64,000 nt of DNA, from contig NZ_CP035544.1 of the NCBI RefSeq assembly GCF_004139715.1, positions 558,001 through 622,000 on the forward strand, given 5' to 3'. Positions 56,801 through 64,000 of this stretch are shown one piece after another. The notes under the pieces were generated by a model. That model was not told where the DNA came from and did not search any database. It saw nothing but the letters and a program-made list of their open reading frames with translations. The translations under genes and the position numbers were made by a program. How positions within the stretch are numbered: position 1 is the first letter of the stretch; every line of letters begins with the position of its first letter. The stretch is from Muriicola soli (GTDB lineage: Bacteria; Bacteroidota; Bacteroidia; Flavobacteriales; Flavobacteriaceae).

Positions 56801-59727
56801 GAGTAACCAATGGAGACGAACAAACAGACAATACAGATCCATTAGATCCTTGTTCTTATAATCCCGACAGTGTAACACTTGACCAAAGCGAGGACTATTT
56901 AGCTGTAGACTGTGATGGCGATGGAGTAACCAACGGAGACGAACTAACAGACAATACGGATCCTTTAGATTCCTGCGATTTTGTATTGGCAAGTCAGACC
57001 CTTGACCCTTCATCCGACTGGGATGCTGCTGATTGCGATGACGATGGAGTGACCAACTCAGACGAAGTGGATGATCAGACCGATCCGCTGGATCCCTGTT
57101 CTCTTGTACTCGCTAGTCAGACCCTTACTCCCTCTGCGGATTGGGATCTGCTCGATTGTGACCAGGATGGAAACCCTAACGGAGGAGATCCAAACCCTCT
57201 GGTTGCAACTGCAGTTGATGACGAAGGAGAAACAGCAGCACAGACTGAAGTTGTGATCAACATTCTGGCAAACGACGATTATCTGCCGAATGATGATCCT
57301 AATAACCTGGGGACTACTAGCCTCACGAGAATTGGCGGTAATGCCACAGGAACAGTAAGCTTTAATCCTGATACCGGAGAGCTTTCATACATCCCTGATG
57401 CTTCAGAATCAGATTCCATTATTACTATAATCTATCAGGTTTGTAATACTGACCCTGATCCCGATGTTTGTGCTTCAGCTACAGTCACTATTACTGTAGG
57501 TGGAAACACTATCGATGCGGTGGATGACGACTTCAGCGCAAACCCTGTTGACGGGGTAGCCGGAGGCGTGGTTGCAGACAGCAATGTACTGGATAATGAT
57601 ACCCTGAACGGTCTGCCGGTAGATCCTGCTGATGTGACACTGACTTCAACACCCACAGGCCCATTGACAGTCAATGCTGATGGAACGGTAAGTGTGGCTC
57701 CGAATACCGCTGCAGGTACATACACTATAGAATATACGATCTGTGAGGTAGCTAATCCAACGAATTGTGACACCGGTTCGGTGACCGTAGTGGTGGATCC
57801 TGGTGCGAATGTGATTGATGCGGTGGATGACGACTTCAGCGCAAATCCTGTTGATGGAACTACAGGCGGGCTAGTGGCAGACAGCAATGTGCTGGATAAT
57901 GATACCCTGAACGGTCTGCCGGTAGATCCTGCTGATGTGACGCTGACCTCAACACCCACTGGCCCATTGACAATTAATGCTGATGGAACGGTAAGTGTAG
58001 CAGCCGATACTGCTCCGGGAACTTATACAATTGATTACACTATTTGTGAGGTAACGAATCCTACAAACTGCGATACCGCATCTGTAACCGTAGTAGTTGA
58101 TGCCGGACCAAATATTGTTGTTCTTAAAGTGGATACCTTCAATGACGAGAATAACGATGGCTTTGCGCAAGTAGGTGAAACGATCAGTTATACCTTTACT
58201 GTAATCAACACCGGCACGGTTCCATTAGGAAATATCACGGTGACCGATCCATTGGTGGAGGTAGTTGGCGGACCGCTGACAACCCTGGAACCAGGACAGT
58301 CTGATAATACCACATTTACGGCCACTTACACCATTACCCAGGATGATATTGATGCCGGTAGTTTTCAGAACACGGCCACAGTTACTGCATTTATTCCTGA
58401 TAATGGTCCCATCAGTACGCTTTCAGACGATCCTGATGATACAACAGATATTGACAGCGATGGAGACGGAAATCCGGATGACCCAACGGTAACAATTATT
58501 AACGGACCACCGGGAATTGATGCCGTAGATGATAATTTTAGTGCTAACCCGGTAAATGGAAGCACAGGAGGTGTTGTTGCCAATAGCAATGTATTGGATA
58601 ACGATACCCTGAATGGGATGACGGTAAATCCTGCAGATGTAACAATTACCTCTACCCCAACCGGCCCTCTCACTGTAAACGCAGACGGAACAGTGAGTGT
58701 TGCGGCAGATACGGCACCTGGAACCTACACCATTGAGTATACGATCTGTGAAGTAGCCAATCCTGATAATTGCGATACTGCTACAGTGACAGTTGTGGTA
58801 GCAGAAGGCCCAAACATGATCGATGCGGTTGATGATGATTTCACATCTAATCCTGTTGATGGAAGTACGGGTGGGTTAGTCGCAGACAGCAACGTATTAG
58901 ATAATGATACTTTAAATGGTGTATTGGTTGATCCTGCTGATGTAACCATCACTTCAACGCCAACAGGCCCACTGACAGTCAATACAGACGGTACGGTAAG
59001 TGTTGCTGCAGATACTGCCCCGGGTACCTATACGATAGATTATACCATATGTGAAGTAGCTAATCCTGAGAACTGTGATACAGCTACCGTTACGGTTGAA
59101 GTACTCCCGGGAGCTAATATAATCGACGCAGTTGACGATGATTTCAGAGGTGTCTTGGTTGATGGGGACGCCGGAGGTCTTGTAACCGATAGTAACGTAC
59201 TGGATAATGACACCCTCAACGGGCAGCCGGTGAATCCAGCCGATGTAACCATAACGTCTACGCCTACCGGTCCGCTTACGGTCAATGCCGATGGTACAGT
59301 AAGTGTAGCGGCGGGAACTCCTGCGGGAACTTATACCATTGAGTATACGATCTGTGAAGTTGCCGATCCTACAAACTGTGATACGGCTACGGTAACCATA
59401 CTCGTGTCTCAGGTGATCACCGAATTCAAGATTGAAGTAAATCAGATGGTTACCCCGAACAACGATGGTAGAAACGACTTCCTGTTTATTAGAGACGTCG
59501 ATTTCGCCAGGAATAATACCCTGAGAATTTACAATCGCTGGGGGATCGCAGTCTTTGAAGGTAATAATTACAACAACCAGACCAATGTCTTCGACGGCAG
59601 ATCCAGAGGCAGATCCACCCTGAGCACAAATGACTACCTGCCTGCAGGGGTTTATTTCTATATCTTTGAATATGATTTAGATCAGGAACGGATTACTGAT
59701 ACAGGTTATCTTTATATCAGTAAATAA
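53827..59727 (+). CDS. giant T9SS type B secreted repeat adhesin
   Basis: 1966 residues. A signal peptide (about 1-36) is followed by a calcium-binding type 3 thrombospondin-like region (about 40-430) rich in DxDxDGxxD units, including a KVTLCHKEDKS...VQAHLDHGDTLGPC insert. A globular domain of unknown type comes next (about 440-615, NFWWAKPNPNNGSKFFSS). Then 12 copies of a 41-residue unit with DCDGDGVTN and TDPLDPC (55744 to about 57200), an Ig-like domain, five 101-residue repeats (from 57511) split 2+3 by a DUF11-like domain, and a type B T9SS sorting domain (from about residue 1875, VTPNNDGRNDFLFI to YLYISK). Exported to and probably attached to the cell surface. PorP/SprF and OmpA genes follow, its likely helpers. 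Confidence 0.93.
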   Translation: MENITFFKGQKTLFVTFLFSFFLVIFSTDSFGNTDPIADTMELSKGKDSDGDGVKDKDDIDDDNDGILDTVEGEQVDTDGDGIPNSLDIDSDNDGILDNIEAQTDTGYLAPSGIDVNGDGLDDIYACNDEGDDEDDDEGDGVCNYNSKESRYKGKDKVTLCHKEDKSPNNPRNGYHEITVAPSAVQAHLDHGDTLGPCPEIPDACGLDPVDTDGDGISDYLDIDSDNDGILDNVEAQTTSGYIPVCSNDSDGNGLDDHYEEYPGSGDGITPVDTDGDDHPDFRDIDSDDDGIPDNVEGQSTAGYVSPSGMDSDNDGLDNAYENNGITPQNTDGTDESDYRDLDTDNDLDPDNNEGNDFNFDGVPDQTFTGNDTDMDGLDDGYEGDNLNDGFDVNDEIDDPANDLPDEDGTEDVDYRDDTTDNGTDVICDVIDADRCTPDDNMGANFWWAKPNPNNGSKFFSSTADHNLTFTKKSNGEALITGTTKNGDCVVEIYVVLINKKNWTEWQNEGGEFKDEGCSEAHAEELDYYLIDNDRSYIVSNGSSCFGQGTFKVSHRPDPYDSNTPKYGVQVGPGGALHDSNVGAEGLSGWGWIGPEGNEHKWIMDFNFLIDCDDEVIDTDGDGVTDPDEDRDGTDPLDPCDFVLASQTVTPTSDWDALDCDGDGVTNDDELEDDTDPLDPCSYNPDSVTLDPSGDYLMEDCDGDGVTNGDELTDNTDPLDPCDFILASQTVDPSSDWDATDCDGDGVTNEDEVEDETDPLDPCSFDPESITVAQSEDFLAADCDGDGVNNGDENTDGTDPLDPCSYNPDSVTLDPSGDYLTEDCDGDGVTNGDELTDNTDPLDPCDFVLASQTVDPSSDWDATDCDGDGVTNEDEVEDETDPLDPCSYNPDSVTLDPSGDYLTEDCDGDGVTNGDEQTDNTDPLDPCDFVLASQTLDPSSDWDADDCDGDGVTNEDEVEDETDPLDPCSYNPDSVTLDPSGDYLTEDCDGDGVTNGDEQTDNTDPLDPCSYNPDSVTLDQSEDYLAVDCDGDGVTNGDELTDNTDPLDSCDFVLASQTLDPSSDWDAADCDDDGVTNSDEVDDQTDPLDPCSLVLASQTLTPSADWDLLDCDQDGNPNGGDPNPLVATAVDDEGETAAQTEVVINILANDDYLPNDDPNNLGTTSLTRIGGNATGTVSFNPDTGELSYIPDASESDSIITIIYQVCNTDPDPDVCASATVTITVGGNTIDAVDDDFSANPVDGVAGGVVADSNVLDNDTLNGLPVDPADVTLTSTPTGPLTVNADGTVSVAPNTAAGTYTIEYTICEVANPTNCDTGSVTVVVDPGANVIDAVDDDFSANPVDGTTGGLVADSNVLDNDTLNGLPVDPADVTLTSTPTGPLTINADGTVSVAADTAPGTYTIDYTICEVTNPTNCDTASVTVVVDAGPNIVVLKVDTFNDENNDGFAQVGETISYTFTVINTGTVPLGNITVTDPLVEVVGGPLTTLEPGQSDNTTFTATYTITQDDIDAGSFQNTATVTAFIPDNGPISTLSDDPDDTTDIDSDGDGNPDDPTVTIINGPPGIDAVDDNFSANPVNGSTGGVVANSNVLDNDTLNGMTVNPADVTITSTPTGPLTVNADGTVSVAADTAPGTYTIEYTICEVANPDNCDTATVTVVVAEGPNMIDAVDDDFTSNPVDGSTGGLVADSNVLDNDTLNGVLVDPADVTITSTPTGPLTVNTDGTVSVAADTAPGTYTIDYTICEVANPENCDTATVTVEVLPGANIIDAVDDDFRGVLVDGDAGGLVTDSNVLDNDTLNGQPVNPADVTITSTPTGPLTVNADGTVSVAAGTPAGTYTIEYTICEVADPTNCDTATVTILVSQVITEFKIEVNQMVTPNNDGRNDFLFIRDVDFARNNTLRIYNRWGIAVFEGNNYNNQTNVFDGRSRGRSTLSTNDYLPAGVYFYIFEYDLDQERITDTGYLYISK
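55744..57200 (+). repeat. 12 tandem 123-bp repeats in the adhesin gene
   Basis: Period exactly 123 bp (41 codons), checked by the starts of the CDF-type unit at 55744, 55990, 56359, 56605 and 56974. Two kinds alternate: CDFVLASQT...SSDWDA and CSYNPDSVT...SGDYLTE, both ending DCDGDGVTN...TDPLDP. The order is A B A B' B A B A B B' A A', the last unit being incomplete. Each unit carries one calcium-binding loop (DCDGDGVTNxDE) with Cys pairs. Several units are nearly identical in DNA. Confidence 0.92.
57511..59424 (+). repeat. five 303-bp (101-residue) Ig-like repeats, interrupted by a DUF11-like domain
   Basis: Units start at 57511, 57814, 58516, 58819 and 59122; adjacent ones are exactly 303 bp apart. 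Each begins IDAVDDDFSANPVDG, has SNVLDNDTLNG and TSTPTGPLTVNADGTVSVA, and ends EYTICEVANPxNCDTATVTV. Between unit 2 and 3 lies a DUF11-like domain (about 58117-58515, VGETISYTFTVINTGTVPLGNITVTD). Confidence 0.88.
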
Positions 59728-59742
59728 TTGATGATAAATAAC

Positions 59743-60699
59743 ATGACACTACATAAATACGCATTTGCAATATTACTACTGGCAATCACCTGCTTTGGCA
59801 CATTACAGGCACAACAGGATGCACAGTACACGCAGTATATGTACAATACCATGAGTGTGAATCCCGCTTATGCAGGATCACGTGGTCAATTGAGTATAGC
59901 AGCGATGTACAGGGCACAATGGGTGGGATTAGACGGTGCACCAAAAACACAGACCCTGAATTTACATTCCCCCATCAGGAATAGTAAGCTGGGTTACGGG
60001 ATATCGATTGTGAATGACAATATTGGGAACGGGGTGGTTCAGGAGACCTATTTCGATGCAGTAATGTCTTATACGCTCGATCTGGCCGATGAAAGGAAGT
60101 TGTCTTTTGGCCTTAAATTTGGCGGAAATTTGTTGAATCTCGACTTTCAGCAACTGAGGAATTTTGACCAGGAACCTATTAATGACGGAGCAGATATCAC
60201 AAACAACTTCTCACCCAATGTCGGTTTTGGAGTGTATTACCATACCAATCGATTCTACCTCGGACTTTCAGCTCCCAACATGCTTGAAACAGATTATTTT
60301 GACAATTCACAACGTACCGCTAATTCCGTTCAGTTTCAATCTACTGAACGACTTAATTTTTATATGATTACCGGATATGTGTTCGACCTGAATTACAATT
60401 TAAAATTTAAGCCGGCATTTTTGATGAAGGCTGTAGGCGGAGCTCCACTACAACTCGATTTTTCAGGAACATTTTTACTAAATGATAAATTTTCATTTGG
60501 AGCTGCCTATCGCTGGGATGCCGCAGCCAGTGCTCTTTTTGGATTCCAATTATCGGAACAACTTATGCTAGGCCTCGCTTATGATAAGGAGATCACCGAA
60601 CTGGGGGGAACCCGATTTAACGATGGTTCCTTTGAAGTGTTTCTGAGATTTGAATTGGTTAGATCGTTCCGTGGTCTGGTATCACCTAGATTCTTTTAA
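59743..60699 (+). CDS. PorP/SprF family type IX secretion membrane protein
   Basis: 318 residues from ATG 59743 (an ATG at 59731 is also possible). Signal peptide (MTLHKYAFAILLLAITCFGTLQA), then QQDAQYTQYMYNTMSVNPAYAGSRG, the PorP/SprF signature, and an outer membrane beta barrel. SprF in Flavobacterium is needed for surface attachment of SprB, a type B substrate. This gene begins directly after the type B adhesin gene, so it very likely handles that protein. Confidence 0.94.
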   Translation: MTLHKYAFAILLLAITCFGTLQAQQDAQYTQYMYNTMSVNPAYAGSRGQLSIAAMYRAQWVGLDGAPKTQTLNLHSPIRNSKLGYGISIVNDNIGNGVVQETYFDAVMSYTLDLADERKLSFGLKFGGNLLNLDFQQLRNFDQEPINDGADITNNFSPNVGFGVYYHTNRFYLGLSAPNMLETDYFDNSQRTANSVQFQSTERLNFYMITGYVFDLNYNLKFKPAFLMKAVGGAPLQLDFSGTFLLNDKFSFGAAYRWDAAASALFGFQLSEQLMLGLAYDKEITELGGTRFNDGSFEVFLRFELVRSFRGLVSPRFF

Positions 60700-60702
60700 A
60701 AA

Positions 60703-62748
60703 ATGAATTTCATGACAAAGCGTTTATTGATCTCAGGTATAGCCTTCTTTGCAGTGCTCGGCAACCTCATTGCACAAAGCATTCCTGTAAAGAAAAAGGA
60801 GAAATACACCTATACCATGTATACCAGGGTATATCAAAAACGCCTGATGGAAAAACCCGATAAGGTGAAGGATACGGCCCTGATGAAATTGGCCAATTCC
60901 TATTATTTTATCGCAGATTATGACAATGCGGCAAAGGTCTACGAGATATTATACCAAAGGGCAGAAGAAAAGCCCGATTTTGAAGTGCCCGTAGAATATA
61001 ACTTCAGATACGGTCAGAGCCTCAGGGCAATTGGGGAAGAAGACAAGGCAAAGGAAAAATTGGCAGCATATATCAGCGGTTCAGCTGCCAATACAGTAAC
61101 TCAGACCACAAGGGTTTATAAGCTACAGGATTTAAGAGAATATTTCTCAAACTTAAAAGACAGCGTTAATCTAAATCATTTTTCTGATTTTGCTCCCGCC
61201 TTTTATAAAGAAGGTCTTATTTTTTCTTCAGACAGGGATACAGGTAACCTCCACAGATACAGGCATAGTGGTACCAATAAGGATTTTCTCGACTTGTATG
61301 AATTTGAGTTCGATGAAGACTCACTCCAGGTGATTAGCAAATTGAATTTCTTCGGCAATGGGATCAATCCCAGAGAGGCCGAATCCACTTCTATCAAAGT
61401 AGACGAGTCTACCGCCACTTTTTCTTCAGATGGAAAAACTATGTATTTTACCGCATCCAATTTTAAGGACGGTGAGCTTGTGCGGGATAATGACAATATT
61501 ATACGCCTGAAGATATTTAAAGCCGTTTTGGAAAGTGAAGGCTGGAGGATACTGGACGATTCATGGTACAAAAATCAAAATGGGGACAAGTCTTTTAATT
61601 CTGACGGCTATTCTTTCGCCAACCCTGCGCTAAGCGCGGATGATTCCCGACTCTATTTTACTTCAGATATGCCGGGGAGTGAAGGCCTTTCAGATATCTT
61701 TATGATCGGGCTTGATGAAAAAGGCATTAAGGGAGAAATAAAAAATCTCGGAAATCGGGTCAATACAAAATTCAGGGAGAGTTTTCCCTTTGTTAGTAAA
61801 GACGGAAAGCTATATTTTTCTTCAGACCGCCTGGCCGGGGAAGGAAGACTGGATGTGTATTCTGTTGATTTAAATGCCAATGGGACAGTGGCGTCTGTTC
61901 CTGAAAACCTTGGGCAGCCGGTCAACAGCGAATACGACGACTTTACCTTTATCTATGACAGTGAAAAGCAATACGGATTTTTTGCCTCTAACAGGCCCAG
62001 AAGCAACGATTCTGGAAGAAGGAACGCAGAGGATTTTTCAGATGACAATATCTATGCCTTCACTGCAGAATGTCTTAATCCCAAAACCTTAACCGGGATA
62101 GTCTATGATAAAACCACTCTCCTGCCTTTAACAGGAACCACCATCAATATTATTAGTGATGATAACGAAATTATTGCCTCAACCTTTACTGACGAGGAGG
62201 GAGCATATAGCGTCTCCATCGACAGAAATAAAAATAATTTTGTAAGGGCAACTCGAGAAGGATACACCCCTGCAGAAGAATACCTGGAGATCAATCCCTG
62301 CGAATTGCGAATGGTCGATTTCTATATTGAAACCAATTGTGTTAATTACGGAACAGATCTCGCTAAATTGTTAGGCCTGGATCCAACTATCTTTTTTGAT
62401 TTTGACAAATCTGAAATCAAAGATGATTACAAGGACGAACTCGATATTATCGTCGATGCTATGGAATTATACCCAAGCCTGAAGATCCAGGTAAATTCTC
62501 ATACCGATGTCAGAGGAGATAATGACACTTACAATCAACCCTTGTCAGAACGCAGAGCGAAGGCTACTGTTGATTATATCATCTCAAAGGGTATAGCGAG
62601 TAGCAGGCTGAAATACGTAGGGTACGGTGAAACCAAACCAGTCAATGAATGTGTAGACGGGGTTCGTTGCTCTGCTGCCAAACATCAACAAAACAGGCGT
62701 TCTGAATTTCTTATCCTTTGTGAAGATGGTGAGAATTGCTGTTACTAG
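60703..62748 (+). CDS. OmpA family protein with PD40 repeats and a carboxypeptidase-regulatory-like domain
   Basis: 681 residues. Signal peptide (to about residue 24, NLIAQS), a TPR-like helical region (about 40-150), PD40/WD40-like blades with SSDG, LYFTSDMPG and LYFSSDRLAG motifs (about 160-445), a CarboxypepD_reg-like domain (about 465-535, LTGIVYDKTTLLPLTGTTI), and an OmpA C-terminal peptidoglycan-binding domain (about 560-675, IFFDFDKSEI, SHTDVRGDNDTYNQPLSERRA). Anchors to the cell wall. Type B substrates, SprF and such OmpA proteins often form one operon. 3 nt after the PorP/SprF gene. Confidence 0.93.
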   Translation: MNFMTKRLLISGIAFFAVLGNLIAQSIPVKKKEKYTYTMYTRVYQKRLMEKPDKVKDTALMKLANSYYFIADYDNAAKVYEILYQRAEEKPDFEVPVEYNFRYGQSLRAIGEEDKAKEKLAAYISGSAANTVTQTTRVYKLQDLREYFSNLKDSVNLNHFSDFAPAFYKEGLIFSSDRDTGNLHRYRHSGTNKDFLDLYEFEFDEDSLQVISKLNFFGNGINPREAESTSIKVDESTATFSSDGKTMYFTASNFKDGELVRDNDNIIRLKIFKAVLESEGWRILDDSWYKNQNGDKSFNSDGYSFANPALSADDSRLYFTSDMPGSEGLSDIFMIGLDEKGIKGEIKNLGNRVNTKFRESFPFVSKDGKLYFSSDRLAGEGRLDVYSVDLNANGTVASVPENLGQPVNSEYDDFTFIYDSEKQYGFFASNRPRSNDSGRRNAEDFSDDNIYAFTAECLNPKTLTGIVYDKTTLLPLTGTTINIISDDNEIIASTFTDEEGAYSVSIDRNKNNFVRATREGYTPAEEYLEINPCELRMVDFYIETNCVNYGTDLAKLLGLDPTIFFDFDKSEIKDDYKDELDIIVDAMELYPSLKIQVNSHTDVRGDNDTYNQPLSERRAKATVDYIISKGIASSRLKYVGYGETKPVNECVDGVRCSAAKHQQNRRSEFLILCEDGENCCY

Positions 62749-62818
62749 AGAGGGATTCACATCATCAATGTTGGGTTTTACAACAATTTTTATAGGATAT
62801 ACTGGATTGTGAGTAGCT

Positions 62819-62826
62819 TAGCTTTG
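62819..62826 (+). promoter_or_regulatory. possible -7 box (TAGCTTTG) of the last gene
   Basis: Perfect TAnnTTTG match, 54 nt before the ATG at 62881. No TTTG at 19-22 nt upstream. Weak support. Confidence 0.35.
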
Positions 62827-62880
62827 ATCCTTTATCTGGATTTGGGTATGTTCCCGGATTAAAAAATTGCAACTCCATCC

Positions 62881-64000
62881 ATGAGAATACATTTCGGCTT
62901 CTTCAGAAATCGAACCGATGCCCTTTTTACCTGCCTGAATTTTATTTTTTTAGCTGCCCTTCTTTGCAGTGGAATGCGCATGTCTGCCCAGTCTGTGGGC
63001 GACTATCGTTCCGTGGGTAGCGGAAATTGGAGCAATCCGGCCGTATGGTAGCGCTACAATGGAGTGACATGGGTGGCTGCCTCCAATTATCCCGGACAGA
63101 ATGCCGATGCAGACCAGGTACTGATTGGGAATGGAAATACGGTCACCTTAAACGTCGATATTACGGCCTATACGCTAAATAACCTTGTGATAGGAGACAA
63201 CACTGGGGCAGATGACATTCTCCTGTTACCAAACAATGGTGATTTTGAGGTCAACATTCAAACTCTGGCCGTTGAATCTGACGGTATCCTGGAATGGGTC
63301 AAAAATGCGGATATTCGATTTCCTGAAGGTGCCATAATTTACAATAATGGCGGTACAATAAGCACGTCAAAAAATTGTAACGCTTCACAGGTGATCTATA
63401 TCGGCAATGACAAATTTTCTACCTGTAACGGCAATGGAGGAGCAGATTATTCCTTCGATGATATCGAATCAGCCTTACCACCACCGACCAGCGACGGAGA
63501 TATCACGGAGTGTGAAGAAACCCCGATACAAACCCTTACAGCTTCTGCTACTCCACCTGCAGGGGCGTATGTAGACTGGTATAACGCATCCGAAGGGGGT
63601 GCGATTGTCAGCCCTACCTTGAATACAGTAGGCACCGTGACCTATTACGCAGAAAGTGTGGATAGCAGCGATCCCAATCGAAAGAGTATTTTCAGGTCTC
63701 CGGTAACGCTCACTATCGAGGACAGCCCTACCATCAGTATCTCAAGTGCCCCAGCCTGTAATTTCTTGACCAATACGTATGCCCTTGAAGTAACCGTAAG
63801 TAATGGAACGGTGACCAGTTCAGACGGTACTGTGACCAATATTTCCGGGAATCAATGGCGAATTGCAAACATTCCCAACGGAACCGATATTACTGCAACG
63901 GTTACGGCAGCGAATTCTTGTGCCACGGATCTGGCCATTGCGGCGCCTAACTGTACCTGCCCTGCGGTAAACGCACCGGTCAGCGAGGGTGATCAGGCCT
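62881..64000 (+). pseudogene. secreted surface protein, N-terminal part with an internal amber codon (partial at right edge)
   Basis: The frame starts MRIHFGFFRNRTDALFTCLN, with a signal peptide ending about residue 37 (SAQS). Sequence GDYRSVGSGNWSNPAVW is a common start of Bacteroidota surface proteins, which continue with a Gln (WQRYNG). Here codon 57 is TAG (63049-63051). After it the same frame is open to the window end (317 codons): RYNGVTWVAASNYPG, NADQVLIGNGNTVTLN (beta-helix/filamentous-like), then ECEETPIQTLTASATPPAGAYVDWYNA, an Ig-like module. A CAG-to-TAG change is the simplest explanation. The C-terminus, where a T9SS domain would lie, is out of view. Confidence 0.75.

Noticed and set aside
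55744-57200. CRISPR-like array
   Set aside because: The repeats are 123 bp, contiguous, in frame and encode calcium loops; there are no spacers and no cas genes.

Overview
The window reads as chromosomal DNA of a member of the Flavobacteriaceae (Bacteroidota), most likely marine. The evidence is a TAnnTTTG -7 promoter box upstream of many genes, almost no Shine-Dalgarno sequences except a strong one before rpsU, a ribosomal protein THX gene, a type B type IX secretion (T9SS) sorting domain, a PorP/SprF protein, and the tRNA-tuf-tRNA-secE-nusG-rplKAJL-rpoBC order typical of the phylum. I do not name a genus.

Layout. 1-10.7 kb holds housekeeping genes: ftsH (cut by the left edge), rsfS, birA, an SRPBCC protein, pyrE, a NUDIX hydrolase, a multi-PAS histidine kinase with its single-domain receiver, coaD, ddl, a PASTA membrane protein and rluD. 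10.7-17.7 kb holds yaaA, a small lipoprotein, the THX gene, a uracil-DNA glycosylase family protein, a frameshifted ppc, a BLUF photoreceptor and a secreted M20 peptidase. 17.7-24.3 kb is a complete trp operon (trpEGDCFBA, minus strand), preceded by an 18-residue leader peptide with three consecutive Trp codons and a terminator hairpin: a trp attenuator. 24.3-36.6 kb holds an arylsulfotransferase-like lipoprotein, a yceI-nitroreductase-marR cluster, a frameshifted rhodanese gene, a DUF2851 gene, a PspC protein, a potassium channel, two tandem sodium:alanine symporters (the first with an unusual periplasmic N-terminus), a helix-hairpin-helix protein and an acyl-CoA dehydrogenase. 36.6-53.5 kb is the translation/transcription block: rpsU, xerC-type recombinase, hpf, four tRNAs, tuf, tRNA-Trp, secE, nusG, rplK, rplA, rplJ, rplL, rpoB, rpoC, a DUF3467 gene and prfC. 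53.8-64 kb is a surface module: a 1966-residue repeat adhesin with a T9SS type B C-terminus, its PorP/SprF partner, an OmpA/PD40 lipid-anchor-less envelope protein, and the start of a second secreted protein broken by an amber codon.

The most useful observations are: (1) the trp attenuator, whose leader peptide starts about 5 nt after a perfect flavobacterial promoter and is therefore probably leaderless; (2) similar box-to-ATG spacing at pyrE and xerC; (3) three genes (ppc, trpG, rhodanese) each disrupted by one missing base in a homopolymer, best explained by consensus error; (4) a SprB-repeat plus lipoyl-like domain fused to a sodium:alanine symporter; (5) the rpsU Shine-Dalgarno exception. 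I saw no prophage, CRISPR array, insertion sequence or rRNA gene.
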